Part shown: one piece after another, positions 6,952 through 13,678 of the stretch
Layout: every line of letters begins with the position of its first letter
Position numbering within the stretch: position 1 is the first letter of the stretch
IMG/VR virus record: IMGVR_UViG_3300036771_000052
Location: 1 to 64,000 of that record
Strand: one strand, 5' to 3'
Origin: a virus
DNA: 64,000 nt
The notes under the pieces: generated by a model
What the model saw: the letters and a program-made list of their open reading frames with translations, nothing else
What the model was told of the DNA's origin: nothing
Database searches by the model: none
Program-made: the position numbers and the translations under genes

Positions 6952-7398
6952 TCAAATTCTTTTATTGGGGTGGTTTTTTTTGGTGTGGAGTTTGCCGGCG
7001 CCTTCTTTGCGGTAGCAGCCGCAGGAGAATGTTTTGTGGTTTTTGAGGTTTTTGATGGTGACGTTGACTTGGTTTCCGCAGGTGCAGAGGCATTGGATGG
7101 TTCGGTCGTGGCCGGGTTGGGGTGTTCCGGTGACGGTGAGTCGTCCGAAGATGTCGCCGATTTCGGGGTCGCCGTCGCGTTGGGTGGTGGCTTTGGGTCG
7201 TTGTTTTGTCCAGCTGGCGGATTTGAGGATGTCGTCTCGTAGGCAGCCGCAGGATTGGGTTTGTCCGGATGTGAGGTGGTTGCGCCACACGGTTTTTATG
7301 GTTCCGCAGTCGCAGTAGACTTCTACTTTGTCGCCTTGTTGGTTGGGGTCGAGGACGGTGAGTCGTCCGTAGCGGGTGTTGAGGGTCCAGTTGGCCAT
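6952..7398 (-). CDS. Tandem zinc-motif DNA-binding protein, homing-endonuclease type
   Basis: Two copies of one module lie at about residues 8-55 and 85-135: YGRLTVLDP ... CDCG ... V-x4-HLTSGQTQSCGC, and FGRLTVTGT ... CTCG ... V-x4-NLKNHKTFSCGC. The GRLTV/C-x-C-G/SCGC pattern is common in phage homing nucleases and is taken to be a zinc-stabilised DNA-binding unit. No nuclease motif is present, so this may be a DNA-binding remnant or partner of the two endonuclease VII-type genes next to it. Confidence 0.7.
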   Translation of the reverse strand: MANWTLNTRYGRLTVLDPNQQGDKVEVYCDCGTIKTVWRNHLTSGQTQSCGCLRDDILKSASWTKQRPKATTQRDGDPEIGDIFGRLTVTGTPQPGHDRTIQCLCTCGNQVNVTIKNLKNHKTFSCGCYRKEGAGKLHTKKNHPNKRI

Positions 7399-7739
7399 CC
7401 CGAGAGTGTACCATGCTTGTCGTCGGATGTGGTGGCAGGGACCACCCCGAGAGAGGTGATGGTCCCTGCCGGTCTAGAAGACGGGGACAGGACACGCCTT
7501 CCGCGTACCTGGAGACCATCCTGGATCGTCACGGCACCCCGCCGCTCCTCGGGACCGCGTCTCCTGGTCCGGAACCCCCTCTAGGCGGTTCGTGGGGAAG
7601 CCTGCCACACCCTGTGAGCTGTGTCTATGGGTCAAATGTCGCCGATTTTAGGGTCCGTTCGGTCGTGTGTTAGTGTCTGCGGGTCTCCCGGGATGGCTCC
7701 GACTCAACGGTCCGGGGTGGGGAGGCGCGGAGCAGAGGG
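7399..7739. other. Non-coding gap with hairpins
   Basis: No gene is supported in 340 bases. GGCAGGGACCA (7434-7444) pairs with TGGTCCCTGCC (7460-7470), an 11-bp stem placed downstream of the leftward operon and upstream of the homing-type gene. Smaller hairpins (GGACC/GGTCC near 7551-7568; GAACC/GGTTC near 7570-7590) follow. Likely terminator(s) and a promoter for the nuclease genes. Confidence 0.5.
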
Positions 7740-8222
7740 TCAACCCTCTTGTCTTCCCCAACGTCCCGGGGGACGTCCCGAACAGTCACATTTGGTACAT
7801 CTGGGGTTGACGGGGGTTCCGTCGTCTCGCCATCTTCCGTCGCTGTGATCCACCAAAGAATGTCCACATGGGATCGGAGCGGGACACGCTAGACTTCCCG
7901 TGTAGCGGTCCTCCCGGCGGCGTTCCGCCTCATACACTCGTGGGGGGAGGGTTTGTTCGTCTACGTGGCGTTGAGCGGCTCTCAGAGCCATCTTTTTCCA
8001 TGGGTAGGGAGCTGTGGTGTATCCGCAGATGCAGTTGGCTTGCCATAGGGTTGCTTCGACGGTTTTCCCGTTGTATTTCGCGGGGAGTCGGATTTGGTAG
8101 GGTTCGCCGGGTTGATGTTTTTTCGTGGTGATTTCCCCGGGAAACCACTCTAGTTTACTTCTGTCTTCCCACCAGCGGCCCTGGCAGTCGTCGCATCCGC
8201 AGTTTTTCTCGTGATCTGTCAC
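7740..8222 (-). CDS. Cys-rich zinc-motif phage protein (160 aa)
   Basis: Function unknown. Three Cys clusters are visible: CGCDDC at residues 8-13, CICGYT near 65, and CPAPIPCGH ... CTKCDCSGRPPG at the C-terminus, suggesting two or three zinc sites. It is the last gene of the leftward 7740-13579 operon, 53 bases below the gene at 8276-8452. Confidence 0.72.
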   Translation of the reverse strand: MTDHEKNCGCDDCQGRWWEDRSKLEWFPGEITTKKHQPGEPYQIRLPAKYNGKTVEATLWQANCICGYTTAPYPWKKMALRAAQRHVDEQTLPPRVYEAERRREDRYTGSLACPAPIPCGHSLVDHSDGRWRDDGTPVNPRCTKCDCSGRPPGRWGRQEG

Positions 8223-8275
8223 TTCTGTTTACCCCTGTCCCAAAAATGGTAGTTGGCCACCGTCCCAGTCTCCGG

Positions 8276-8452
8276 TTAGCCGATCTCGACCGTCACATCA
8301 GAGTCGCCGTCTTCCGAGATCACCCACTCCACGCTCATCACCCGATACGTACTCTCCCCGGGAAGGGTGACATACTCCCCCACGGCCGGAACCTGCCGCA
8401 TGCGACAGAACCTAGAGACACCTTTGATGGGGATGATCTGTACACGAATCAT
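8276..8452 (-). CDS. Small beta protein (58 aa)
   Basis: Unrecognised. AAAGGAGAAGA before the ATG at 8452 decides the start. Strand-rich sequence (MIRVQIIPIKGV, then GEYVTLPGESTYRVMSVEWV) resembles small single-domain phage proteins of the kind found in actinophage early operons. Its start overlaps the upstream stop in ATGA. Confidence 0.72.
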   Translation of the reverse strand: MIRVQIIPIKGVSRFCRMRQVPAVGEYVTLPGESTYRVMSVEWVISEDGDSDVTVEIG

Positions 8453-8628
8453 TCTTCTCCTTTCGGACTTTTGAGGGTGGCGCAGCAAATGTAACGAATC
8501 CGGCGGCGCAGGAGGATACGTCGCCACCAGGGTCCCACAAGCGCTCGCGTAGCCACGTTCACGGCTTCCCACCAGGTTTCAGCATCCACATCGATCGTGA
8601 CCTGGTAGACCATTCGGTAGCGAGTCAT
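8449..8628 (-). CDS. Small basic protein (59 aa)
   Basis: Unrecognised. The start at 8628 (MTRYRMVYQVTIDVDAETWW) follows GGGGGAAGA. The first strand-helix unit is followed by a basic C-terminus (RRILLRRRIRYICC). Overlaps its neighbours by four bases on both sides, typical of coupled translation. Confidence 0.72.
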   Translation of the reverse strand: MTRYRMVYQVTIDVDAETWWEAVNVATRALVGPWWRRILLRRRIRYICCATLKSPKGEE

Positions 8629-8873
8629 TCTTCCCCCGGGAAAAACGCGCCGCACTTGCAACACTGATTGTCGTAGTCGGCACACCGGCAACACCATCCC
8701 TGGGGACACTTTTCTTCGGTCATCCAAGGTTCCCTGCGTACGATGCGGACGAGCTCGTCAAGTTCTTCGTCGCTCAAATGTTTCCCGGACCACCTCAGTT
8801 CTTGTCGTGTGATGCGTCGGCGTAGCGCTTTCTCTGATCGGTGACGCCAGTACCATCTGCGCAGCCAAGTCAT
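8625..8873 (-). CDS. Small zinc-motif protein (82 aa)
   Basis: Function unknown. AGGAGACAACG precedes the ATG at 8873. The N-terminal half is basic and helical (WLRRWYWRHRSEKALRRRI); the C-terminus CPQGWCCRCADYDNQCCKCG holds six or seven Cys that could bind two metals. Coupled by four-base overlaps to both neighbours. Confidence 0.75.
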   Translation of the reverse strand: MTWLRRWYWRHRSEKALRRRITRQELRWSGKHLSDEELDELVRIVRREPWMTEEKCPQGWCCRCADYDNQCCKCGAFFPGEE

Positions 8874-9097
8874 CGTTGTCTCCTGATCTCCCGGCGGATG
8901 CGCCTCAACCAGACGAGCAGCGGAACCCCGGTGACCGCAAAGCAGCCGGCGGCGATCAAAACAACGTTGGTCGCTAGGGAGCGGTCCGGGTAGGCATAGA
9001 TGCCGTAGACGACGACGGAGATGAAGCACAACGCTTGGCTGATCCACAACACGGTGAGCAGTAGCGCGGTGCCTTCCTCAGACTTCACGAGAGTCAC
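8870..9097 (-). CDS. Two-helix membrane protein (75 aa)
   Basis: Two hydrophobic segments, about residues 11-34 (LLLTVLWISQALCFISVVVY) and 44-63 (VVLIAAGCFAVTGVPLLVWL), then a basic tail RRIRREIRRQR, so both ends probably face the cytoplasm side. GTG start after AGAGGAAAAGA. Role unknown; expressed with early genes, so superinfection exclusion is possible but unproven. Confidence 0.72.
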   Translation of the reverse strand: MTLVKSEEGTALLLTVLWISQALCFISVVVYGIYAYPDRSLATNVVLIAAGCFAVTGVPLLVWLRRIRREIRRQR

Positions 9098-9308
9098 TCT
9101 TTTCCTCTCGTTTCTCCCAGAATCCCGGCGAGATTTCTTCGTAGTCTCCTTCCGTGACCCATTCTTCCGCGATCTCCTGAGACACCTGAAAATAGGTGAT
9201 CTTGTCGGTCCCGAACGGGTGGTACGGGGGTATCTTCACCGCGTCGTTGTCGACTTTCACGTACGCGTGGCAGCCGTCGACCAAAGCGATGTAGTGGCGT
9301 TGGGTCAT
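9078..9308 (-). CDS. Small phage protein (76 aa)
   Basis: Unrecognised; mixed strands and helices (HYIALVDGCHAYVKVDND, EIAEEWVTEGDYEEI). CCGGAGGAAGA precedes the ATG. Overlaps the gene below by 20 bases and the gene above by four. Confidence 0.75.
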   Translation of the reverse strand: MTQRHYIALVDGCHAYVKVDNDAVKIPPYHPFGTDKITYFQVSQEIAEEWVTEGDYEEISPGFWEKREEKSDSREV

Positions 9309-9463
9309 TCTTCCTCCGGTTCGTTGGGAGCTACCGCCGCCGCCACCGCGAGAACAGCGTGGACCAGCGCATGCGTGAGCGCCGTAGTGGGATGTCCGGG
9401 TTCCGCATCGAGCGCGACCTGGAGTAGTTCCTCCGCGAGCTTGTAGTGTTCCGGACCGTTCAC
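9305..9463 (-). CDS. Small Ala-rich helical protein (52 aa)
   Basis: GTG start at 9463 after AAAGG; stop shared with the next start as ATGA. The product MNGPEHYKLAEELLQVALDA continues with THALVHAVLAVAAAVAP, a pattern (AEELL-x2-A ... AHA-x-LA) often seen in very small actinophage proteins of unknown role. Confidence 0.68.
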   Translation of the reverse strand: MNGPEHYKLAEELLQVALDAEPGHPTTALTHALVHAVLAVAAAVAPNEPEEE

Positions 9464-9469
9464 CGAACC

Positions 9470-9655
9470 CTAACCTTTCTCGTCATGTTTCGCGTCGTCG
9501 ACCTGGGGTGTTGTCTCCGGGGGTGGCATGTCTCCACCGGCGGGTAAGCGGTGCCACGCAGTGTGGAGGGTGCGGTCTTTGACCAGTGCGCCGCATGTGT
9601 TGCAGCTATAGTGGAACGTGCCGAAGTTTTGCGCTTCCTCGTAGTCGTCGTTCAT
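9470..9655 (-). CDS. Small zinc-motif protein (61 aa)
   Basis: AGGAGAAAA before the ATG at 9655 sets the start, giving MNDDYEEAQNFGTFHYSCNT. A CNTCG ... TLHTAWH arrangement (C-x2-C then H-x3-H) looks like a classical C2H2 finger. The tail is Pro- and acid-rich. Could bind nucleic acid; no family assigned. Confidence 0.72.
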   Translation of the reverse strand: MNDDYEEAQNFGTFHYSCNTCGALVKDRTLHTAWHRLPAGGDMPPPETTPQVDDAKHDEKG

Positions 9656-9698
9656 TTTTCTCCTTCTTTTTCGCCGGGAGAACCATCGTTCTCCCGGT

Positions 9699-9848
9699 TC
9701 ATGACCGGCAGATAGGACAGTCGCAGCACACACAGTTGTCCTCCGGGTCACATAGACACGGACGTTTCTCGCCGGGAGAGTTCTCCTCTTTCAAGTCGGG
9801 ACGCTCCCTCCACCATCGAGCGAAGTCGTCGTCTTGCTCCCAAGTCAC
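9699..9848 (-). CDS. Cys-rich mini-protein (49 aa)
   Basis: The GTG at 9848 overlaps the upstream stop (GTGA) and the frame ends in TGA at 9699. The N-terminal 25 residues are acidic and aromatic (TWEQDDDFARWWRERPDL); the C-terminus is CLCDPEDNCVCCDCPIC, eight Cys in 17 residues, so a metal-binding knot is likely. No family recognised. Confidence 0.68.
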   Translation of the reverse strand: MTWEQDDDFARWWRERPDLKEENSPGEKRPCLCDPEDNCVCCDCPICRS

Positions 9849-10024
9849 TTCACGCTCACCTCAATCACGTGAAAGTCAGAGTCGGCACTCGCCAAATGCA
9901 TGCTGATGGTCCTGAACAACTGCTCCGGGTTTTTCGCCTCGATGTGAAGATCACAGTTCTGCTCCTGGCATTCGAGCATGTACTCGACTCCGTCTTCTTT
10001 CACCGAGTAGAACGACAGTTTCAT
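9845..10024 (-). CDS. Small phage protein (59 aa)
   Basis: Unrecognised; starts MKLSFYSVKEDGVEYML and has CQEQNCDLHIEAKNPEQLFR. The start shares ATGA with the stop of the gene above; its stop overlaps the GTG of the gene below. A compact strand-strand-helix fold is likely. Confidence 0.7.
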   Translation of the reverse strand: MKLSFYSVKEDGVEYMLECQEQNCDLHIEAKNPEQLFRTISMHLASADSDFHVIEVSVK

Positions 10025-10251
10025 TTCACCATCCGCCAACGTCCATCCCTCACTTCGAACAGAGTGAAACACTTCGGACACGTCCACGTGTCCGGCTTCG
10101 GGTTGAGTCCCCACGTCAGCTCGAACGGGTGACCACAGATTGGTTCACCTTTCTCTTTTTTGCCGGTGGAGAATGGGATGGGGAGTGCGGCCATCGCGTA
10201 GAAGCAGCCGGCGAGAACCACCAGAATCAACGCCAGTACGATGTCGATCAT
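10021..10251 (-). CDS. Membrane-anchored zinc-ribbon protein (76 aa)
   Basis: One membrane segment at residues 4-24 (IVLALILVVLAGCFYAMAAL) is followed by a cytoplasmic-type C-terminus with CGHPFELTW and CPKCFTLFEV, a two-knuckle zinc ribbon. GAGGAACCC before the ATG. Role unknown. Confidence 0.72.
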   Translation of the reverse strand: MIDIVLALILVVLAGCFYAMAALPIPFSTGKKEKGEPICGHPFELTWGLNPKPDTWTCPKCFTLFEVRDGRWRMVK

Positions 10252-10263
10252 GGGTTCCTCGGC

Positions 10264-10632
10264 TCACTCATCGGCCAGCCGTTCACGTAGCCGCGCGATC
10301 TTGTCCTTCAAGTCAACTTTCTCCTTCTGTAGATGATCAAGACGTAGATCAACGCCTTCGAGCTTCTCCTGAGCTTCCGCGAGCTCATCTTCGAGGTTCG
10401 GCAGATATCCGACGACCATGCTGTCGATCGACTCGCCGAGGACGCTGACGATTTTCGCGGCGTCGCCGAGCCGGATCGAACGTAAACCTGTCTCCATATT
10501 ACTGATTGCTGAGCAGTGGACGCCTAGTCGCGCGGCGAGCTCCGTCTGGGTGAGGCCGAGGCTTTCCCGGTGGTGGCGCATCCATCGGCCGAACATTTTT
10601 TCCGCCGGGGAGAGTTTGGGTTTGTTGCTCAT
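10264..10632 (-). CDS. XRE-family HTH regulator with coiled coil
   Basis: Residues about 14-70 are a Cro/CI-type helix-turn-helix (RESLGLTQTELAARLGVHCS, then MET-GLRSIRLGDAAKIVSVL). Residues about 78-120 are a heptad coiled coil (LEDELAEAQEKLEGVDLRL), so it probably dimerises. GGAGGAACTC gives a strong start. It lies inside the leftward operon rather than the immunity region, so it more likely tunes this operon than maintains lysogeny. Confidence 0.85.
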   Translation of the reverse strand: MSNKPKLSPAEKMFGRWMRHHRESLGLTQTELAARLGVHCSAISNMETGLRSIRLGDAAKIVSVLGESIDSMVVGYLPNLEDELAEAQEKLEGVDLRLDHLQKEKVDLKDKIARLRERLADE

Positions 10633-10841
10633 GAGTTCCTCCGGTGGTGTTCGGCTCTGATCTCGTCGAAGATCGCCAACGACCTCTTATACCCAGCGAC
10701 ATCCCCCAACTCTTTACACTCCGTAAGGGATTGTAGACAGACTCTGGCGGCTTCAGACAGTTCGTCGTCGGTCATGGGGACGAGTTTCTCCCGGATTTCC
10801 TGCATGGCGAGCTCTCGGAGTACCTCTTCGAGCCGGCTCAC
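10629..10841 (-). CDS. Small helical protein (70 aa)
   Basis: Unrecognised, all-helical and charged (MSRLEEVLRELAMQEIREKL ... CKELGDVAGYKRSLAIFDEI). GTG start overlapping the upstream TGA; stop overlapping the start of the XRE gene. It could be a partner of that regulator, from position only. Confidence 0.75.
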   Translation of the reverse strand: MSRLEEVLRELAMQEIREKLVPMTDDELSEAARVCLQSLTECKELGDVAGYKRSLAIFDEIRAEHHRRNS

Positions 10842-11284
10842 TGGTGTTTCGCTAGTAGTCGTTCGGCGTGTTCGATGAACGGCTCCAAATTCGGCGGGTC
10901 ATCAGATTTGATGATCCCCACCAGGATGCGTATCTCATCCAACGCCTCGTTCAGGCGCTCTCGGAGCGCTGCCTTCTCCTCGGTTTCTTTCTCTTCGTGA
11001 TACCGTTCGGCGATACGAATCAGGTCATTCTGAAGATGAATTCCCCGTGGCTCTTCCTCCATCTCGAAAACGCAAACCTCGGTCGCGTTGACCCGCATGT
11101 CATACCACATGTCGCCGACTCTCACGTGGAGGGTTTTGACGTATGAGGATTCCAGGTACTGCTCGTCGACGACTATCCCGGCGTCGCCGGCTGCCTTCAC
11201 CCACGCCTGAGTGGCGTCGTACCACCACTCGTAGTCGTTAGCGCCGTCGGGTGGGAGGGTCACGCGTACGTCGGTTGGGGTCAT
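10838..11284 (-). CDS. Coiled-coil phage protein (148 aa)
   Basis: Unrecognised. The ATG at 11284 lies seven bases after AGGAGA and shares ATGA with the stop above; the GTG two codons earlier is too close to the ribosome-binding site. The N-terminal 90 residues are mixed; residues about 95-145 are a long charged helix (RYHEEKETEEKAALRERLNE). Confidence 0.75.
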   Translation of the reverse strand: MTPTDVRVTLPPDGANDYEWWYDATQAWVKAAGDAGIVVDEQYLESSYVKTLHVRVGDMWYDMRVNATEVCVFEMEEEPRGIHLQNDLIRIAERYHEEKETEEKAALRERLNEALDEIRILVGIIKSDDPPNLEPFIEHAERLLAKHQ

Positions 11285-11592
11285 CTCCACTCTCCTGCCA
11301 TGAGGAACTCATGCTCCTCCGGGGTCAAAAAAGCATCCCCCATCGCTAGCCGCACCATCCCCCGAGTGGTGACACAGGTGGGTCCCTGCATGGCGTCCAC
11401 AAATTTCGCCAGGACGGACTCGACGGTGGGTTCGTTGGCCATGTCCACCAGTTCGACTCCTTGGTCTAGGGTCATGTGTCCGTTGTTGATGGCGGTGATG
11501 ATTTCCGGGTCGTCGTGAGCGATGATTTTCTCCGCTTTCGCTAGATTCCCCGGGGAAAGACTCAAGCTCGGAGTCTCAGGGTTGGTCATCAT
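11281..11592 (-). CDS. Phage protein with ParB-like helical segment (103 aa)
   Basis: GGAGAAGCAC precedes paired ATGs at 11592/11589. Residues about 15-50 (KAEKIIAHDDPEIITAINNG, then HMTLDQGVELV) resemble the short helical stretch found after the HTH in ParB/Spo0J-type proteins (A-I-x-N-G-x-M/L). The rest is unrecognised. The resemblance is weak and the protein lacks an HTH. Confidence 0.68.
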   Translation of the reverse strand: MMTNPETPSLSLSPGNLAKAEKIIAHDDPEIITAINNGHMTLDQGVELVDMANEPTVESVLAKFVDAMQGPTCVTTRGMVRLAMGDAFLTPEEHEFLMAGEWR

Positions 11593-11836
11593 GTGCTTCT
11601 CCGACGATATCCAGGAGCGCCGCAGCAAGCCGGCGCGCCTTCTCACGGGTGAGGTAGAACCCTTCGTTGCGGACTCCGCCGCGGCCGCCGAGGAATTCAA
11701 GATTCACCACCGCGAGCGCTATGTCGTCGTTGATGACGGCGGTCACTCCGATGGTTGCGGATTCGTCGCTCGGTCTGGTCGACTCGACCGGGATGCTGAC
11801 CGACGAAGTTGGATAGTCGAGTTTGAGTCCACTCAT
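11576..11836 (-). CDS. Small phage protein (86 aa)
   Basis: Unrecognised. AGGAACGAGG before the ATG; strand-rich N-terminal 60 residues (GVTAVINDDIALAVVNLEF) and a helix GFYLTREKARRLAAALLDIV at the end, a strand-then-helix layout common in small phage proteins of unknown role. Overlaps both neighbours. Confidence 0.75.
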   Translation of the reverse strand: MSGLKLDYPTSSVSIPVESTRPSDESATIGVTAVINDDIALAVVNLEFLGGRGGVRNEGFYLTREKARRLAAALLDIVGEAHDDQP

Positions 11837-12027
11837 CCTCGTTCCTTCATCTCGACCTGGTGTTGGTGTTGTTCGTCAAAGGTGGCGGGTCGCAGTATGT
11901 CACCTTCCAGTTTTGCGATGCCGTTGGTGATGAACAGAGCCGCCATGGCCAGCTCGTCGTCGGCGAGGAGCCGGTGGTCGACGGGGAGCCTGTTCCATAG
12001 TTCCGCCGCGAGAACATCCTCATCCAC
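11833..12027 (-). CDS. Small helical protein (64 aa)
   Basis: Unrecognised. GTG start at 12027 after AGGTGG; acidic helical product (DEDVLAAELWNRLPVDHRLL). Its start lies inside the end of the upstream gene and its stop overlaps the next start. Confidence 0.72.
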   Translation of the reverse strand: MDEDVLAAELWNRLPVDHRLLADDELAMAALFITNGIAKLEGDILRPATFDEQHQHQVEMKERG

Positions 12028-12322
12028 GCCGCCACCTCAGCAGGAAACTTTTCTCCTCTGCGGTGAGGTAGACGGCGCTCATGTTCTGCCGGAAGCCTCC
12101 TTGGTCGCTGAACTTTGCTGGTCCGCGGCGCGCCTCCCAGAATTTGATGAGAAGTTTCTCAGCCATATCCAAGTTGTCAAGGAATCGTTGACGCTCCGAC
12201 CCGGAGAAATACTCCGCAACAGCGTTTACATCCGTAACATCCGAAGCAGCCGTATCGTAGGTGTCGTCCATTAAGGCGTCGATCTCCTCATCCGTAGGTT
12301 CGGGGTCTTCCGGATTAGCCAT
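12020..12322 (-). CDS. Acidic phage protein (100 aa)
   Basis: Unrecognised. GAGAGGATGCATC precedes the ATG at 12322. The N-terminal third is very acidic (NPEDPEPTDEEIDALMDDTY); the end has LTAEEKSFLLRW, much like LTPEEHEFLMAG at the end of 11281-11592, which suggests the two are distant paralogues. First gene after the triple-hairpin barrier. Confidence 0.75.
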   Translation of the reverse strand: MANPEDPEPTDEEIDALMDDTYDTAASDVTDVNAVAEYFSGSERQRFLDNLDMAEKLLIKFWEARRGPAKFSDQGGFRQNMSAVYLTAEEKSFLLRWRRG

Positions 12323-12352
12323 GATGCATCCTCTCGGTGTACAGTGCAAAAC

Positions 12353-12587
12353 GGAGACCGGATCGCAATTCCCCCTGGGTCCGGTCTCCCCCGGATTCCG
12401 ACCACCTGGTCACGACGGTCCCTCCCTGTAGCGGGGACTGTTAAAGAATCCGACGAAGGCCGAACCGTATGCCGATGACGGTTCGGCCTTCACCATTGTG
12501 GTAGCCTTTCGCCGCCAACCGTCGAGAGCTTCTCCGGTTGGTCGAACGTCCCGGACCCACGCGGGCTGCCATGGTCCGGGACGTTCG
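12353..12587 (-). terminator. Three successive strong hairpins
   Basis: GGAGACCGGA/TCCGGTCTCC at 12353-12389; GAAGGCCGAACCGT/ACGGTTCGGCCTTC at 12455-12491; CGAACGTCCCGGAC/GTCCGGGACGTTCG at 12543-12587. The last directly follows the stop of 12588-12797. Stems are 10-14 bp and perfect, without clear T tracts. Together they should cut or attenuate the leftward transcript in two. No gene is supported between them. Confidence 0.65.
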
Positions 12588-12797
12588 TCATTTCCACTCC
12601 GCCAAACCCACATCTGTGAGCGCATCTGTCACAGTGGTCTTTGACGGAACACACGTCCCACACCACACCAGGAGTATCTGGGTGTGTTCGATGTCGATCC
12701 AGCCGCCGCGGTATTCCCGCTCTCGGTGGAACACCAACGTGTGATACAGCTGGCCGAGGGGGATGTCGTCTCCACACACCCCGCAGTGGTTACGCAT
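12588..12797 (-). CDS. Small zinc-motif protein (69 aa)
   Basis: Two Cys pairs, CGVCGDDIPLGQLYHTLVFH and CGTC, frame a 40-residue domain, like a two-knuckle zinc finger that clamps Cys/His. The start overlaps the stop of the gene above. Role unknown. Confidence 0.72.
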   Translation of the reverse strand: MRNHCGVCGDDIPLGQLYHTLVFHREREYRGGWIDIEHTQILLVWCGTCVPSKTTVTDALTDVGLAEWK

Positions 12798-13005
12798 CTT
12801 CGTAGGCGTAGGTGACGCGGTCTAACCCGTCGATGGCGTGTTCCATGTCTTCCATCCATCCGATGGGGTCGTCGGCGTCGTCTTTCCATGCGCGGGGTTG
12901 CCGGTCGAACTTTCGCCGCGCCGACGCTAACGCAATCTCGAAGTCGGCCATCAACGCCAACGCGCGGACGTTCAGTTTCGGATCGAGCTCGAACTTCGGT
13001 TCCAT
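12790..13005 (-). CDS. Small helical protein (71 aa)
   Basis: GAGAGGAATT precedes the ATG at 13005; the longer frame to 13242 lacks a ribosome-binding site and overlaps the lipoprotein gene. The product is helical (VRALALMADFEIALASARRK) with no known motif. Confidence 0.7.
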   Translation of the reverse strand: MEPKFELDPKLNVRALALMADFEIALASARRKFDRQPRAWKDDADDPIGWMEDMEHAIDGLDRVTYAYEDA

Positions 13006-13013
13006 AATTCCTC

Positions 13014-13286
13014 TCAGTACAGGATGGGTCCTACGAGGCTGCACACCGTTTTGACGAACTCGATGCTCCCGGTGAACGTCCCCGTCTGCTGGTAGGTGGT
13101 GACCTCCGTTATGAACTCCTGGGGTTGGGTGGTGCGTTCGATCCAGTCCAAAGCGCAGGCACAGTACCCCATCCCACCTTTCTGTTCGCAGCTGACGAGG
13201 AACGCGTTTTCGAAGTCGTACCCGTATAGGTAGCGACCGCATCCCGACACTAGCAACACCAGCAACAGGGGCATGAGGCGTCTCAT
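13014..13286 (-). CDS. Small lipoprotein (90 aa)
   Basis: MRRLMPLLLVLLVSGC is a short lipoprotein signal with lipobox LVSGC, so the mature protein should be anchored by Cys-16 on the outer face of the membrane. Five further Cys (CEQ ... CACALDW ... C) may form disulfides. The start shares ATGA with the gene above. Phage lipoproteins can block superinfection by the same receptor route; that role is only a possibility. Confidence 0.75.
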   Translation of the reverse strand: MRRLMPLLLVLLVSGCGRYLYGYDFENAFLVSCEQKGGMGYCACALDWIERTTQPQEFITEVTTYQQTGTFTGSIEFVKTVCSLVGPILY

Positions 13287-13579
13287 CGGTAGTCGTCCAG
13301 GTCTAGCTCTCCCTGGTACGGCCGGTGTTGATGCGGGTTGTGGTACGGCAGCTGGCGGTTCACCGGTCGTGCAGGCGCGGTTGTCGGAGCTGTGGGGGTT
13401 GCGAGGTTGCCTCTCAAGAAAATCCCGAGAGCCACCAACCCGGCGAACGTACCCCAAAAATCGCACCAGACCGCGACGCTTGGCACCCACACACACGTGC
13501 TGAACAGCGCGATGCTGGCGACGAAGCAGCTAAACGCGCAGAGAACCGTGACCGGTTCACGTCGACTGATGGACATCAT
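13283..13579 (-). CDS. Two-helix membrane protein (98 aa)
   Basis: Hydrophobic segments at about residues 10-32 (VLCAFSCFVASIALFSTCVW) and 37-55 (FWGTFAGLVALGIFL), then a Pro-rich soluble tail. GGAAGGGAAG precedes paired ATGs at 13579/13576. It is the first gene of the leftward operon and faces the late operon across a 99-base promoter region. Confidence 0.72.
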   Translation of the reverse strand: MMSISRREPVTVLCAFSCFVASIALFSTCVWVPSVAVWCDFWGTFAGLVALGIFLRGNLATPTAPTTAPARPVNRQLPYHNPHQHRPYQGELDLDDYR

Positions 13580-13678
13580 CTTCCCTTCCTCGGTGGGACA
13601 CATTTTCGCATCCACCGCAGGGTGGAGTCCAATGTTATAACTTTTCGCTATCTATCTATATGAATATATGGGGGTTCA
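13580..13678. promoter_or_regulatory. Divergent promoter region
   Basis: Separates the leftward operon from the rightward late genes. TCCACC-GCAG-GGTGGA (13611-13627) is an inverted repeat, and AT-rich GTTATAAC plus CTATCTATCTATATG could supply -10 elements in either direction. No clean -35 is seen. Confidence 0.45.

Noticed and set aside
7413-7673. Plus-strand frames in the gap 7399-7739
   Set aside because: No ribosome-binding sites, Arg/Gly/Pro composition and strong hairpins; treated as non-coding.
11522-12274. 250-residue plus-strand frame
   Set aside because: It covers three well-supported, coupled leftward genes (11281, 11576, 11833, 12020) and has no ribosome-binding site or motif.
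12410-12496. 28-residue minus-strand gene (MVKAEPSSAYGSAFVGF)
   Set aside because: It runs through the perfect 14-bp hairpin at 12455-12491; the hairpin explains the sequence better.
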